A stretch of 64,000 bases of DNA from Chelatococcus sambhunathii (GCF_001418005.1 NZ_LIOL01000004.1:362135-426134); one strand, 5' to 3'; shown: positions 10,306 through 19,816, counted from the first letter of the stretch. Numbers and translations are program-made. The notes: generated by a model not told the origin, from the sequence alone.

Positions 10306-10324
10306 GGGAAATAATACATTTCCC
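10306..10324. promoter_or_regulatory. Palindrome GGGAAAT-N5-ATTTCCC, candidate operator
   Basis: GGGAAAT-AATAC-ATTTCCC is a perfect 7-bp inverted repeat with a 5-bp spacer. The same GGAAAT-N5-ATTTCC core occurs upstream of the effector-like gene at 46871-46889 and I found no other copy by eye. Such symmetry suits a dimeric regulator. The regulator is unknown. Confidence 0.5.
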
Positions 10325-10442
10325 AATCGAGCATGAGCAACGTCTGGACAAACCACATATCTCTGCTAGTTTCCGCCCCGTCGAAGCGCGATATACTGCT
10401 TATATGAGAACGAATAACGCAATAAAACGCTCTACTTTCATG

Positions 10443-10448
10443 TATAAT
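10443..10448 (+). promoter_or_regulatory. Candidate -10 box of the poly-proline gene
   Basis: A perfect TATAAT about 66 bp before the ATG at 10515. No good TTGACA lies 16-18 bp upstream, so an activator bound upstream may be needed. This is the best promoter candidate in the leader. Confidence 0.4.
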
Positions 10449-10514
10449 ATTTGAATACTTAATTTCTTTGTCTATTTCAAGATTACAAACACATATAATC
10501 GAAAGGAAATTACC

Positions 10515-11036
<522 letters not shown>

Positions 11037-11047
11037 GACATTGCTCC

Positions 11048-11075
11048 TCCGGAGCGGGACAGATCCCGCTCCGGA
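11048..11075 (+). terminator. Hairpin after the poly-proline gene
   Basis: A perfect 12-bp stem TCCGGAGCGGGA-CAGA-TCCCGCTCCGGA starts 12 bp after the stop and is followed by CGATTT. The T-run is poor, but placement and stability fit a terminator. Confidence 0.55.
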
Positions 11076-11122
11076 CGATTTCCGGCCGCCGAGCCGAGCT
11101 CCGCCTCGGTGATCACGCCGGC

Positions 11123-11172
11123 ACGACGCGCCGGCCGTCGCAGGACAGCGACGGCCGGTGCGTCGTTTCTTG
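11123..11172 (+). terminator. Strong second hairpin with T-rich tail
   Basis: Stem arms 11123-11141 and 11148-11166 pair over 19 positions (one G-U wobble) around an AGGACA loop, followed by TTTCTTGC. This is the best intrinsic terminator in the window, reading rightwards, and insulates rsmD, which converges from the right. Confidence 0.7.
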
Positions 11173-11238
11173 CTGTTCGTCCTGAGGCGACGCGCCGGTG
11201 CGGTCGTTGGAAGTCCTTCGGAGCGCGAGGCCGCTGCT

Positions 11239-11829
11239 TCACGCGCCCGCGATGTTGCCTGATTCCCCGACCCCGCCGGCAAAGCGCATGACGAGCGCTT
11301 TGGTATCGCCGTACTGCCGCTCCTCGAGCAGTTCGAAACCCTCCGGCGGAACGAAGGGCGACGATGCTGCCTCCTCCACGACCACCAGCGCGTCCGGCGC
11401 CAGCCAGCCGCCTTCGCAAGCGCTCGTCAGCGCGCGCTCCGCAAGGCCCTTGCCATAGGGCGGGTCGCAGAAGACGAGCGAAAAGGGCTCGAGGGGCTTT
11501 GCGGGACCGAGCTTCGTCGCGTCGCGCCGGAAGATGCGCGTCAATCCGGCAGCGCCGAGCGCGTCGACATTGGCGCGGATCACGCCCCGCGCCTCGGCGC
11601 CGTTGTCGACGAGAAGCGCAAAGGCCGCGCCGCGCGACACGGCCTCCAGCCCCATGGCGCCGGTGCCGGCGAAGAGATCGAGCACCCGCGCCCCCGCGAC
11701 GGGGTCGTCATAGGCGTGGGTCAGCACGTTGAAGAGGGCTTCGCGCAGCCGGTCGGAGGTCGGCCGGATGGCCTCGCTCCTCGGTCCGGCGAGCGCGCGG
11801 CCTTTGAACCGCCCGGCGACGATGCGCAT
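11239..11829 (-). CDS. rsmD: 16S rRNA (guanine(966)-N2)-methyltransferase
   Basis: 196 residues, the usual RsmD length. The Rossmann-fold SAM site has VLDLFAGTGAMGLEAVSRGA near residue 50 and the catalytic (N/D)PPY motif is CDPPYGKG near 120. It methylates G966 of 16S rRNA in the assembled 30S subunit. It starts 11 bp after the stop of the upstream pseudouridine synthase gene, so the two probably form an RNA-modification operon. Confidence 0.93.
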   Translation of the reverse strand: MRIVAGRFKGRALAGPRSEAIRPTSDRLREALFNVLTHAYDDPVAGARVLDLFAGTGAMGLEAVSRGAAFALLVDNGAEARGVIRANVDALGAAGLTRIFRRDATKLGPAKPLEPFSLVFCDPPYGKGLAERALTSACEGGWLAPDALVVVEEAASSPFVPPEGFELLEERQYGDTKALVMRFAGGVGESGNIAGA

Positions 11830-11840
11830 GGCGCCGCCCC

Positions 11841-13535
11841 TCAGCCCCTGCGCGGGCCGGACGGCTTGCGCGGGCCGCCGGGACGCGGCGGACGCCCGCC
11901 GGGCTTGCCGCCGGGCCTTCCACCGGCCGGCTCGCCGCCAGCGGGTTTGCCGCCGGAGGGCCTGGCACCCGAAGGCTTGCCGCCGAAGGGCTTGGTTCCG
12001 AAGGACTTGGTTCCGAAGGACTTGCCCGACCGCTTTCCGCCAGCCGGCCTGTCGGACCGCTCGTCGCTCCTGTCGAACCGCCCGGCCACGCCGGCGCGGC
12101 CGCGCGGTGCGGGACGGTCACCGGTGGGACGACGCGGCGGCCTGTCCTCGGTCCATGCCCGGTCGGCACCACTGCGACCGGCGCGTCCGCCCTCCGCCGG
12201 CACGCGGCGGCGCGGCAGGGGCGCTTCGCGCGCCGGCTCCTCGGCGGGGCTCACGATGCGCTCGACCAGCACCTTGCGGCCGCGGGCATCGGCGATGCGG
12301 CCGGCACGGGCATGTTCCTTCTCCGCGCTCGCCTGGCGCTCGGCCCTGGGGTCGGCGCCGCGGCGCGGCGGGCGCGCGCGGCCGCTCGTGCCCTCGTCGG
12401 CACGCCACACGCTGCGGCCCTTCGTCTCCTCCCGCCGTGCAGCCTCCTTCGGCTCCGCCGCGGAGGCGCGGCGGGCTTCCGCCGGCCTGCGGCTTCGCCC
12501 CGGCCGCTCGAGGATATCAGTGTCCGGCGCGAAGACCGGCGCCTCGAAGTCCGTTCCCGCTTCCGCCGCCAGCTTGTCGCCGAGCTGGTCCTTCAGTACG
12601 CGCGTGCGCACCTCCTCGACGGCCCCCTCACCGAGGTCGCCGAGCTGGAAGGGGCCGAAGGAGACGCGGATGAGCCGGTTCACCCTGAGCCCGAGGTGCT
12701 CGAGGATGCGCTTGACCTCGCGGTTCTTGCCCTCGCGCAGGCCGAGCGTCAGCCAGACGTTGTCGCCCTGCTGGCGCTCGAGCCGCGCCTCGACGGGGCC
12801 ATAATGCATGTCCTCGATGGTGACGCCGTCGGCGAGACGGTCGAGCGCCGCCTGGTCCGTCTCGCCGTAGGCGCGCACGCGATAACGCCGCAGCCAGCCG
12901 GTGTCGGGATGGGCGAGGACGCGCGCGAGGCCGCCGTCATTGGTGAGCAGCAGCAGACCCTCGGTATTGATGTCGAGCCGGCCGATGGCGACGACGCGGG
13001 GCAGATCCTGCGGCAGGGCGTCGAAGACCGTCGGCCGTCCTTCCGGGTCGCGCGCCGTCGTCACGAGGCCGCGCGGCTTGTGATAGAGCCAGAGGCGCGT
13101 GCGCTCGCGCGTCGGCATCGGCGTCCCGTCGATCGTCACCCGGTCCTCGGGGCCGATCAGCGTCGCCGGCGTGTCGATGGCCTTGCCGTTCACGGCCACG
13201 CGCCCGGCGCGGATGATCTCCTCCGCATCCCGGCGCGAGGCGACGCCGGCGCGTGCCATGATCTTGGCGATGCGCTGGCGCCCGTCGCGATCGGGCAGGA
13301 CCTCGCGCTGGGCCGCGGCTCGCGCCGGCCGGCGCGGCGCGGCATCGCGCCTTTCCTCGCGTCCGGGGCGCGCCTTTCGCATCAGGGGGCGGTCGCCCTC
13401 CTCACGGGCGGGGTGGCGAGGCGCCCTGCCGCCGGCTCCCCGGTCAGCGAAACTCTTGCCCGCCGGGCCCCTCCCGGCCGGACCCTTGCCGCCGGTGCGG
13501 CGCGGGCCGCGATGATCATCAGACTTGTCGTTCAT
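11841..13535 (-). CDS. RluB/RsuA-family pseudouridine synthase with long basic tail
   Basis: 564 residues from the ATG at 13535 (an in-frame start 45 bp earlier is unlikely). Order: basic low-complexity N-terminus of about 100 residues, an S4 RNA-binding domain (RIAKIMARAGVASRRDAEEI), then the catalytic domain with the active-site GRLDINTEGLLLLTNDGG and the late KNREVKRILEHLGL segment, then about 230 residues of Arg/Gly/Pro-rich repeats ending in runs such as KSFGTKSFGTKPFGGKPSG. The core resembles RluB (pseudouridine 2605 of 23S rRNA). Long disordered tails are common in Rhizobiales members. The exact target uridine cannot be told from sequence alone. Confidence 0.9.
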   Translation of the reverse strand: MNDKSDDHRGPRRTGGKGPAGRGPAGKSFADRGAGGRAPRHPAREEGDRPLMRKARPGREERRDAAPRRPARAAAQREVLPDRDGRQRIAKIMARAGVASRRDAEEIIRAGRVAVNGKAIDTPATLIGPEDRVTIDGTPMPTRERTRLWLYHKPRGLVTTARDPEGRPTVFDALPQDLPRVVAIGRLDINTEGLLLLTNDGGLARVLAHPDTGWLRRYRVRAYGETDQAALDRLADGVTIEDMHYGPVEARLERQQGDNVWLTLGLREGKNREVKRILEHLGLRVNRLIRVSFGPFQLGDLGEGAVEEVRTRVLKDQLGDKLAAEAGTDFEAPVFAPDTDILERPGRSRRPAEARRASAAEPKEAARREETKGRSVWRADEGTSGRARPPRRGADPRAERQASAEKEHARAGRIADARGRKVLVERIVSPAEEPAREAPLPRRRVPAEGGRAGRSGADRAWTEDRPPRRPTGDRPAPRGRAGVAGRFDRSDERSDRPAGGKRSGKSFGTKSFGTKPFGGKPSGARPSGGKPAGGEPAGGRPGGKPGGRPPRPGGPRKPSGPRRG

Positions 13536-13591
13536 GGCGCGGTGATAGCAGAGTGCAGGCAGCGAAGCGAGGAGGAGCATCAGGCTTCGAC

Positions 13592-14047
13592 ATGAATAAC
13601 AGCGCGCGCACGGATGCGATGGCCATCGCCCTCGCCGAGGCCGAGGCGGCGGCGGCCCGCGGCGAGGTGCCGGTCGGCGCGGTCGTCGTGCGCGACGGTC
13701 TCGTGCTCGCCCGCGCCGGCAACCGTACGCGCGAGCTCAACGACCCGTCCGCCCATGCCGAGATGCTCGCCATCCGCGAGGCGTGCGGCGTGCTGGCCGA
13801 CGAGCGGCTCACCGGCTGCGACCTCTACGTGACGCTGGAACCGTGCCCCATGTGCGCGGCCGCCATCTCCTTCGCGCGCATCCGGCGGCTCTATTTCGGC
13901 GCCGGCGATCCGAAGGGCGGCGCCGTCGAGAACGGCGTCCGGCTCTACGCCTCCCCCACCTGCCACCACGCGCCGGAGGTCTACGGCGGCATCCGCGAGA
14001 GCGAGGCCGCGCGCCTGCTCAGGGACTTCTTTCGCGAACGGCGCTGA
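13592..14047 (+). CDS. tadA: tRNA-specific adenosine deaminase
   Basis: Deaminates A34 to inosine in tRNA-Arg(ACG). 151 residues from the ATG at 13592; an in-frame GTG at 13553 would add 13 residues. Zinc-deaminase motifs: HAEM (zinc His and proton-shuttle Glu) and PCPMCAAAI (two zinc Cys). It is divergent from the pseudouridine synthase gene with only 56 bp between the starts, so the promoters must overlap there. Confidence 0.93.
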   Translation: MNNSARTDAMAIALAEAEAAAARGEVPVGAVVVRDGLVLARAGNRTRELNDPSAHAEMLAIREACGVLADERLTGCDLYVTLEPCPMCAAAISFARIRRLYFGAGDPKGGAVENGVRLYASPTCHHAPEVYGGIRESEAARLLRDFFRERR

Positions 14048-14998
14048 TCAGGTCGCGAGCAGCCACGCACCCGCTGCGATAAGGGCCGCACCGGCCACGC
14101 GCGCCAGCAAGGCGCCGAACGGCAGCACCTTCTCGCCGAGCACCAGGATGGCGAGCCCCGCCACCCACAGCAGGTTCATCACGCCGCCGACGAACAGGAG
14201 AACCATCAGCGCCACGCAGCAGCCGATGCAGTAGAGGCCGTGCCGCAGCCCGAGCGCGAAGGCCCCACCGGGATCACGCCGGAAGCCGCCGTGCGACTGG
14301 ATGAACGCGAGAGGGGAGCGGCATTTGCTGAGGCAGGCGCCCTTCAGCGGCGTGAACTGGTAGAGCCCGGCCGCGATCAGCACGAGCCCGCCGATGCCGC
14401 GGCTCGCCAGCGCCGCCATCGGCGTGAGCAGCGCCAGGCTCTGCAGCGTCCATTGCGCGGTCGTGGCGAGAAGCGAGAACAGCGCCCAGGCGGCGAGATA
14501 GCCGCCCGCGAACCAGCCAGTGGCAGCAAAAGGCTTGCCCGAGGCCTCGGCCTGCCGACCGACGCGCGCATAGAGCAGCAGCATGGGAGCGGCCGACGGC
14601 AGCATCATGCCCACCATCATCACGAACCACATCGTGGCCATCAGCGCCGCCTCGCCCGGACGCCACGGCGCGAGGGCGGGTGCGAGCGGCGCCTTCGGCG
14701 TCCCCATGTCCATGCCGCCCATGTCCATGGTTTTATCGATGGTCTTGTCCATGGTGCCGGTCATGTCCATGCCGGCGTGGCCGCCCGTCGGCGCCTCCGT
14801 GCCCGGCGCGGCGGGCATGGTGTGGTCCATGTTGCCATGATCCATGCCGGCGTGATCCACGCCGCGATGATCCATGGCCGCCGCCAGCCACGCCAGATAG
14901 GCCCAGGCGAGGAGGATGATGACCGTGAGGGTGGCGATGACGACCGCCCTGTCGCGCTTCAGCACGGCCTCGAGGGAGACCATCCGTCCGTTGCTCAT
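14048..14998 (-). CDS. DUF2182 membrane protein with Met/His-rich loop
   Basis: 316 residues with about seven hydrophobic segments, the first at residues 19-40. Between it and the second span lies a loop (about 42-99) dense in Met, His and Asp: repeats of MDH, GMDHGNMDH, GMDM and MDMGGMDMG, like copper-binding MDH/GMDM motifs in copper-resistance proteins. The later half has the conserved DUF2182 features, a YQFTPLKGACLSKCRSP-type segment and GLRHGLYCIGCCVALM. It overlaps the upstream DUF1326 gene by 4 bp. This pair is widespread and, as far as I know, uncharacterised; a metal-related role is my inference from the loop. Confidence 0.85.
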   Translation of the reverse strand: MSNGRMVSLEAVLKRDRAVVIATLTVIILLAWAYLAWLAAAMDHRGVDHAGMDHGNMDHTMPAAPGTEAPTGGHAGMDMTGTMDKTIDKTMDMGGMDMGTPKAPLAPALAPWRPGEAALMATMWFVMMVGMMLPSAAPMLLLYARVGRQAEASGKPFAATGWFAGGYLAAWALFSLLATTAQWTLQSLALLTPMAALASRGIGGLVLIAAGLYQFTPLKGACLSKCRSPLAFIQSHGGFRRDPGGAFALGLRHGLYCIGCCVALMVLLFVGGVMNLLWVAGLAILVLGEKVLPFGALLARVAGAALIAAGAWLLAT

Positions 14999-15660
14999 GG
15001 CGCGCTCTCGGCCACTGTCGGGACGGGGCGAGGGGCAGGGTCAGCGGACAGGGCGAGGCGGGCGAAAAGGCCGTGGGCATCCGTGAGGCGCATGGGCATG
15101 GGGCCGGATATCCGCGTCCAGCCGCGCCCGACCTCGGCCTGCCGGCGCTCGAAACCCTCCGGCATGTCGACGCGCACGCGGCGGATACGGCCCGACCCGT
15201 CGTGGAGCGGCTCGCCCCGGCTGTCGATGACGCCCGGAACGACGACGGCGGCGCGGCGCTGATCGATATCGATCTCGAACTCGATGGCCGAGAACAATGG
15301 CCCGTGCCGCATGTCGACGGTGGCCGCGAAGATCCGGAAAAAATCGGCGCCGGGGCCGGCATCCTCACCACTCATGATGCGCAGGAGGGCGGCCCGCTGG
15401 TCGGGGGCGGCCCGCTCATCGATGACGGTGAGCACCTGGCCGCCGCCCTCGCTGATGGCGCCAGGCCAGGAGAAGGCGACGACGGCCTTGAGACGGTCGA
15501 GCGCAACGGAACCGTACCGGCCTTCGTCGATCTCGAGGGCAGCCACGCCACGGCATGGGCCGTGAGAAGGCAGCATGTCGAACTGGTAGGGGCAGTCGTG
15601 GGCGCAGTTGAAGTTCACGAAGAAACGAGCCCTGATCGACCACTCGACGGCGCCAGCCAT
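14995..15660 (-). CDS. DUF1326 domain protein
   Basis: 221 residues, soluble, no signal peptide. The N-terminus has the typical NFNCAHDCPYQF motif of DUF1326 proteins, with two Cys that could bind metal or be redox-active. It is translationally coupled to the downstream DUF2182 membrane protein through an ATGA overlap, a frequent pairing in proteobacteria. The 150 bp upstream include a very AT-rich patch (TAAAAT on the minus strand at about 15697-15702) that is the likely promoter. Function unknown. Confidence 0.85.
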   Translation of the reverse strand: MAGAVEWSIRARFFVNFNCAHDCPYQFDMLPSHGPCRGVAALEIDEGRYGSVALDRLKAVVAFSWPGAISEGGGQVLTVIDERAAPDQRAALLRIMSGEDAGPGADFFRIFAATVDMRHGPLFSAIEFEIDIDQRRAAVVVPGVIDSRGEPLHDGSGRIRRVRVDMPEGFERRQAEVGRGWTRISGPMPMRLTDAHGLFARLALSADPAPRPVPTVAESAP

Positions 15661-15809
15661 CGCACCCTCCCGGTCGCAGCCCTCTAGTTTTTATTTATTT
15701 TAACATAAATTGTGCCCGGCGACAGAAGACAGCCGGCAAGACGAAGCCCGAAACACTGGCGGCACCCGGTAACGAAAACGAGAGGCCGGGTTTGCGCGCC
15801 CAAGTGGTT

Positions 15810-17129
15810 TCATCCCGCCAGCGCACGCGGGCGTGGGCCGCCGGTCGCCCAGTCGATGAGCTCCACCGTATGCACGACGGGAACCGGCCGGCCGCGGTCG
15901 GCGAAGCCCTTGCCGATCTGCGTCATGCAGCCGATGTTGCCGGTGGCGACGATGGTCGCGCCGGTCTTCTCGATGTTGTCGACCTTGCGCTCGCGCAGCT
16001 GCCCGGCGATTTGGGGCTGCAGGATGTTGTAGGTACCGGCCGAGCCGCAGCAGATGTGGCCTTCCGGCACGTCCTTCACGGCAAAGCCCGCCTTGCGCAG
16101 CAGCTTCTTCGGCTCCTCGCGGATCTGCTGGCCGTGCTGCATCGAGCAGGCGGAGTGATAGGCGACAGTGAGATTGCCCACATCGGTCTGCGGCGCGAGC
16201 GGCAGCGCGGCGAGATATTCGGTGATGTCCTTCGCGAGCCCCGACACCCGGCGTGCCTTGTCGGCATAGGCCGGATCGTTGCGGAACATGAAGCCATAGT
16301 CCTTGATCGTGGTGCCGCAGCCCGAGGCCGTGATGATGATTGCGTCGAGCCCGCCCTCCTCGATCTCGCGCGTCCAGGCGTCGATGTTGCGCCGTGCGAA
16401 GGCATGACCCGCCGCCTCGCGTCCCATGTGATGGACGAGCGCGCCGCAGCAGCCCTCCCCTTCCGCCAGCACCACCTCAACCCCGTGGCGGTTGAGCAGG
16501 CGGATGGCGGCGGCGTTGATGCCGGGGTCGAGCACCGGCTGGGCGCAGCCGGACAGCAGGGCGACCCGTCCGCGGCGCGGTCCCTCGGCCGGATGGACGG
16601 TGCGGTATTCGCTCTCCCCGGCCGGCAAGGCGGCGGGCACGAGTTCCAGCATCGCCGAAAGCCTCGCGCCGACGCCCGGCAGGCGCGCGACGGTGCCGCG
16701 CAGGGGCTTTGCGAGGCGCGCGGCGATCAGGGCGGCGCGGAAACGGGCGGGATAGGGCAGGACGGCTGCGAGCAGCGTGCGCACCAGCCTGTCGTGCCAC
16801 GGGCGCCGGTAGGTCTCCTCGATATGGGCGCGGGCGTGGTCGACGAGGTGCATGTAATGGACGCCCGAGGGGCAGGTCGTCATGCACGACAGGCACGACA
16901 GGCAGCGGTCGACGTGCTTCGTTACCTCCTCACTCGCCGGCTTGCCGCTCTCCAGCATCTCCTTGATGAGGTAGATGCGCCCGCGCGGGGAATCGAGTTC
17001 GTCGCCGAGCAGGAGATAGGTGGGGCAGGTCGCCGTGCAGAAGCCGCAGTGCACGCAGGTGCGCAGGATCTTTTCGGATTCCTGCATCTCAGGGGTCGTC
17101 AGTTGCTCGGGGCGGAAGTTGGTCTGCAT
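15810..17129 (-). CDS. glcF: Glycolate oxidase iron-sulfur subunit
   Basis: 439 residues. Two 4Fe-4S motifs lie near the N-terminus, CVHCGFCTATCPTY and CLSCLSCMTTCPSGV, followed by two cysteine-rich CCG domains (GCCGALVHHMG, CCGSAGTYN). It passes electrons from the GlcD/GlcE flavin subunits towards the respiratory chain during glycolate-to-glyoxylate oxidation. The start codon abuts the glcE stop. Confidence 0.95.
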   Translation of the reverse strand: MQTNFRPEQLTTPEMQESEKILRTCVHCGFCTATCPTYLLLGDELDSPRGRIYLIKEMLESGKPASEEVTKHVDRCLSCLSCMTTCPSGVHYMHLVDHARAHIEETYRRPWHDRLVRTLLAAVLPYPARFRAALIAARLAKPLRGTVARLPGVGARLSAMLELVPAALPAGESEYRTVHPAEGPRRGRVALLSGCAQPVLDPGINAAAIRLLNRHGVEVVLAEGEGCCGALVHHMGREAAGHAFARRNIDAWTREIEEGGLDAIIITASGCGTTIKDYGFMFRNDPAYADKARRVSGLAKDITEYLAALPLAPQTDVGNLTVAYHSACSMQHGQQIREEPKKLLRKAGFAVKDVPEGHICCGSAGTYNILQPQIAGQLRERKVDNIEKTGATIVATGNIGCMTQIGKGFADRGRPVPVVHTVELIDWATGGPRPRALAG

Positions 17130-18350
17130 CTAGATCCCGGCATACATGCGGCCGGGCTCGAAGATCCCGGCAGGGTCGACGGCGCGCTTCACGCCCTCGC
17201 TCAGGCGCATCAGCGGCGCGGCGAGCGGCTGGAAGGGCTGGAGCGCCGCCCGGATATCGGCCGGCGCGCGCCACAAGGTGGCGTGGCCGCCGTGCGGGGC
17301 AAGCGCTTCGCGGATCATCGTGGCCCCGCAGTCTCCCTCCGCCCGCACCGATAGCCAGACGAGGCCGCCGCCCCAGTCGTAGAAGAAGCGGGCTTCGGCG
17401 AGGCCGGCAACGGCCGCGACGACGCGCGGGCCGGCCGTCGGCACCGTAGACAGCCGCCAGACGGCATGCGCCTGCGGCTCGGCGAGGAAGCGTACGTCGC
17501 GCACATCCTGCCACAGGCGCCGCGCCTCCCCAGCATCGACAATGCGCTCGGCCGGACCGTAGGGCGCGAGCAGATGGCGCAGTTCGCCCACACGGTAGTC
17601 CACCGACGGCGAAAAGCCCTCGATGCGCAAGACAGTACGCGCCCGCTCGCCGCCGAGGCCGGCCGGCAGGTGCGCCGCGCCGGTGATCTCGAAGGGTGAG
17701 CCGAGCGCCGCATTGAGCGCCTCCACACCGCGCGCATCGTCGAGACCCTCGATGACGAGGGTCGCCAAGCGCTCCGCCTTGGGCTGCACCTTGAAGGTTA
17801 CTTCCGTCAGCAGCCCGAGCGTGCCCCAGGAGCCGGCCGCGAGCTTGACGAGATCGAGGCCCGTAACGTTCTTCATCACCCGCCCGCCGGACTTCACCAC
17901 CTCGCCGCGCCCGTTGACGAAGCGCACGCCGATCATGGCATCGCGGCAGGCCCCGGCCATGATGCGGCGTGGACCGGAGAGATTGGTTGCAGCGAGCCCG
18001 CCGACCGTCGCCTCGCCCTCGCTGCCGAGCAGCGCGCGTGCATCCGCCGGCTCGAAGGGCAGCATCTGGCCGCGCTCCGCCAGCGTGCGCTCTATCTCGG
18101 CGAGCGGCGTGCCGGCGCGGGCGGCGATGACGAGCTCGGCCGGCTCGTAGAGCGTGATGCCGGTGAGCGCCTTGGTCGACAGCGTCGCCTCGGCATTCAC
18201 CGGCCGGCCGACGGCCGCCTTCGTGCCGCCGCCGCGGATGGCGAGCGGGCGAGCGGCCGCCGCGCAGGCCGCGACGAGCGCGGCCGCCTCCTGTTCGTTC
18301 TCGGGCGTCAGCACCGTATCGGAGATGGTGGCGGACCTTGGCAGCGTCAT
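17130..18350 (-). CDS. glcE: Glycolate oxidase FAD-binding subunit
   Basis: 406 residues from the ATG at 18350; the frame stays open further upstream but there overlaps glcD. FAD-binding type 4 (PCMH) domain: RPLAIRGGGTKAAVGRP near residue 40 and a GGLAATNLSGPRR segment near 125. The C-terminal cap is shorter than in GlcD, as usual for GlcE. The start overlaps the glcD stop by 4 bp and its stop abuts glcF, so the three are translated as one unit. Confidence 0.93.
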   Translation of the reverse strand: MTLPRSATISDTVLTPENEQEAAALVAACAAAARPLAIRGGGTKAAVGRPVNAEATLSTKALTGITLYEPAELVIAARAGTPLAEIERTLAERGQMLPFEPADARALLGSEGEATVGGLAATNLSGPRRIMAGACRDAMIGVRFVNGRGEVVKSGGRVMKNVTGLDLVKLAAGSWGTLGLLTEVTFKVQPKAERLATLVIEGLDDARGVEALNAALGSPFEITGAAHLPAGLGGERARTVLRIEGFSPSVDYRVGELRHLLAPYGPAERIVDAGEARRLWQDVRDVRFLAEPQAHAVWRLSTVPTAGPRVVAAVAGLAEARFFYDWGGGLVWLSVRAEGDCGATMIREALAPHGGHATLWRAPADIRAALQPFQPLAAPLMRLSEGVKRAVDPAGIFEPGRMYAGI

Positions 18351-19783
18351 TGCACCACCCGACCGTCGAGCGGGAAGACCTTGGCCGGATTGAGCAGCCA
18401 CGCCGGATCGAAGACGCCGCGAATGCGCATCTGCTGCACGAGATCGACCTCGGAATACTGGTGCCGCATGAGATCGCGCTTCTCGATGCCGACGCCGTGC
18501 TCGCCGGTGAGGCAGCCGCCCACCTCGACGCAGAGCTTGAGGATGTCGGCACCGGCCGCCTCCGCCTTCTCGAGCTCGCCCGGCTTGTTGATGTCGTAGA
18601 GCACGAGCGGGTGCAGGTTGCCGTCCCCGGCATGGAAGATGTTGGCGACGCCGAGGCCGTAGCCGGTGCAGATCTCGCTGATGCGCTTCAGCACATGGGG
18701 CAACTGGCCGGTCGGAATGGTGCCGTCCATGCACAGATAATCGGCGATGCGGCCCATGGCGCCGAAGGCGGACTTGCGGCCCTTCCAGATGGCGGCGCTC
18801 TCGGCCTCCGAGCGCGAGACACGCAGCGCCTTGGGCGAGAAGCGCTCGGCTATGGCGACGATGCGCTTCAGCGCGTCCTCGATCTCGGCCTCCGAGCCCT
18901 CCACCTCGATGATGAGCAGCGCCTCGACGTCGAGCGGATAGCCCGCATGGGCGAAGGCCTCGCACACCTTGATGGCCGGCCGGTCCATGAATTCGAGCGC
19001 CACGGGGATGATGCCGGCCCCGATGATGGCCGCGACGCAGGCGCCCGCCGTCTCCACCGAATCGAAGCCCATCAGCGCCGGGCGCGCGCCCTCCGCCTGG
19101 CGCAGGATGCGCACGGTCGCCTCGGTGATGACGCCGAGCTGGCCTTCCGAACCGCAGACGAGGCCGAGCATGTCATAGCCCGGCGCGTCGAGATGGGCGC
19201 CGCCGATCTCCACCACCGTGCCGTCGAGCAGCACCATGGTGACGCCGAGCAGGTTGTTGGTGGTGACACCGTACTTGAGGCAGTGGGCACCGCCCGAGTT
19301 CATGGCAATGTTGCCGGCGATCGTGCAGGCGAGCTGCGACGAGGGATCCGGCGCATAGAAGAAGCCCTCGTGCGCCACCGCCTGGCTGATGGCGAGATTG
19401 GTGATGCCGGCCTGGACGCGCGCCGTGCGGTTGACGAAATCGATGTCGAGCACGCGGTTCATCTTGGCGATGCCGAGAACGACCGCATCCTCCTGCGGGA
19501 TCGCGCCGCCGGCGAGCGAGGTGCCGGCGCCGCGCGGCACCACCTTGACGCCCTCGGCATGGCAGAAGCGCAGCACGGCCGCGACCTCCTCCGTCGTCGA
19601 CGGCAGGACGACCGCGAGCGGCACCTGGCGGTAGGCCGTGAGCGCATCGGTCTCGAAGGCACGCCGCTCGTCCTCGGAGGTGATGACCGCCTCGGCCGGC
19701 AACAGGCGCGCAAGGCCGGCGATGATGGCCTCGCGCCGTCCCAGAACCGCCGCATCCGGCGCGGGAAAAGCGATGGTCGTCAC
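18347..19783 (-). CDS. glcD: Glycolate oxidase FAD-linked catalytic subunit
   Basis: 478 residues from a GTG at 19783. I chose this start because GGGAGGA sits 4 bp upstream of it; upstream in-frame starts at 19816 and 19834 lack a site and add unconserved residues. The PCMH FAD domain has VVPRGAGTSLAGGAIP and GNIAMNSGGAHCLKYG; the C-terminal FAD-oxidase domain ends with GDGNLHP and GGCLTGEHGVGIEKRD, which bind flavin and metal in this family. First gene of glcDEF, divergent from a LysR regulator. Confidence 0.95.
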   Translation of the reverse strand: MTTIAFPAPDAAVLGRREAIIAGLARLLPAEAVITSEDERRAFETDALTAYRQVPLAVVLPSTTEEVAAVLRFCHAEGVKVVPRGAGTSLAGGAIPQEDAVVLGIAKMNRVLDIDFVNRTARVQAGITNLAISQAVAHEGFFYAPDPSSQLACTIAGNIAMNSGGAHCLKYGVTTNNLLGVTMVLLDGTVVEIGGAHLDAPGYDMLGLVCGSEGQLGVITEATVRILRQAEGARPALMGFDSVETAGACVAAIIGAGIIPVALEFMDRPAIKVCEAFAHAGYPLDVEALLIIEVEGSEAEIEDALKRIVAIAERFSPKALRVSRSEAESAAIWKGRKSAFGAMGRIADYLCMDGTIPTGQLPHVLKRISEICTGYGLGVANIFHAGDGNLHPLVLYDINKPGELEKAEAAGADILKLCVEVGGCLTGEHGVGIEKRDLMRHQYSEVDLVQQMRIRGVFDPAWLLNPAKVFPLDGRVVQ

Positions 19784-19816
19784 GGCATCCTCCCTGCGTG
19801 CCCGAGAGAGCACCAT

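Larger units (their letters stand above)
10104..10514. other. AT-rich regulatory leader without a supported gene
   Basis: This stretch of more than 400 bases between mutL and the poly-proline gene starts GC-rich and becomes strongly AT-rich from about 10300, unlike the rest of the window. It contains a palindrome (10306-10324), a TATAAT at 10443-10448, another at 10494-10499 too close to the start to serve, and a good ribosome-binding site at 10502-10507. A short open frame here lacks coding character. The base composition suggests acquired DNA. Confidence 0.6.

Noticed and set aside
10125..10454. 109-residue plus-strand frame in the AT-rich leader
   Set aside because: Poor start, no family features, and it spans a sharp change in base composition and the candidate promoter.
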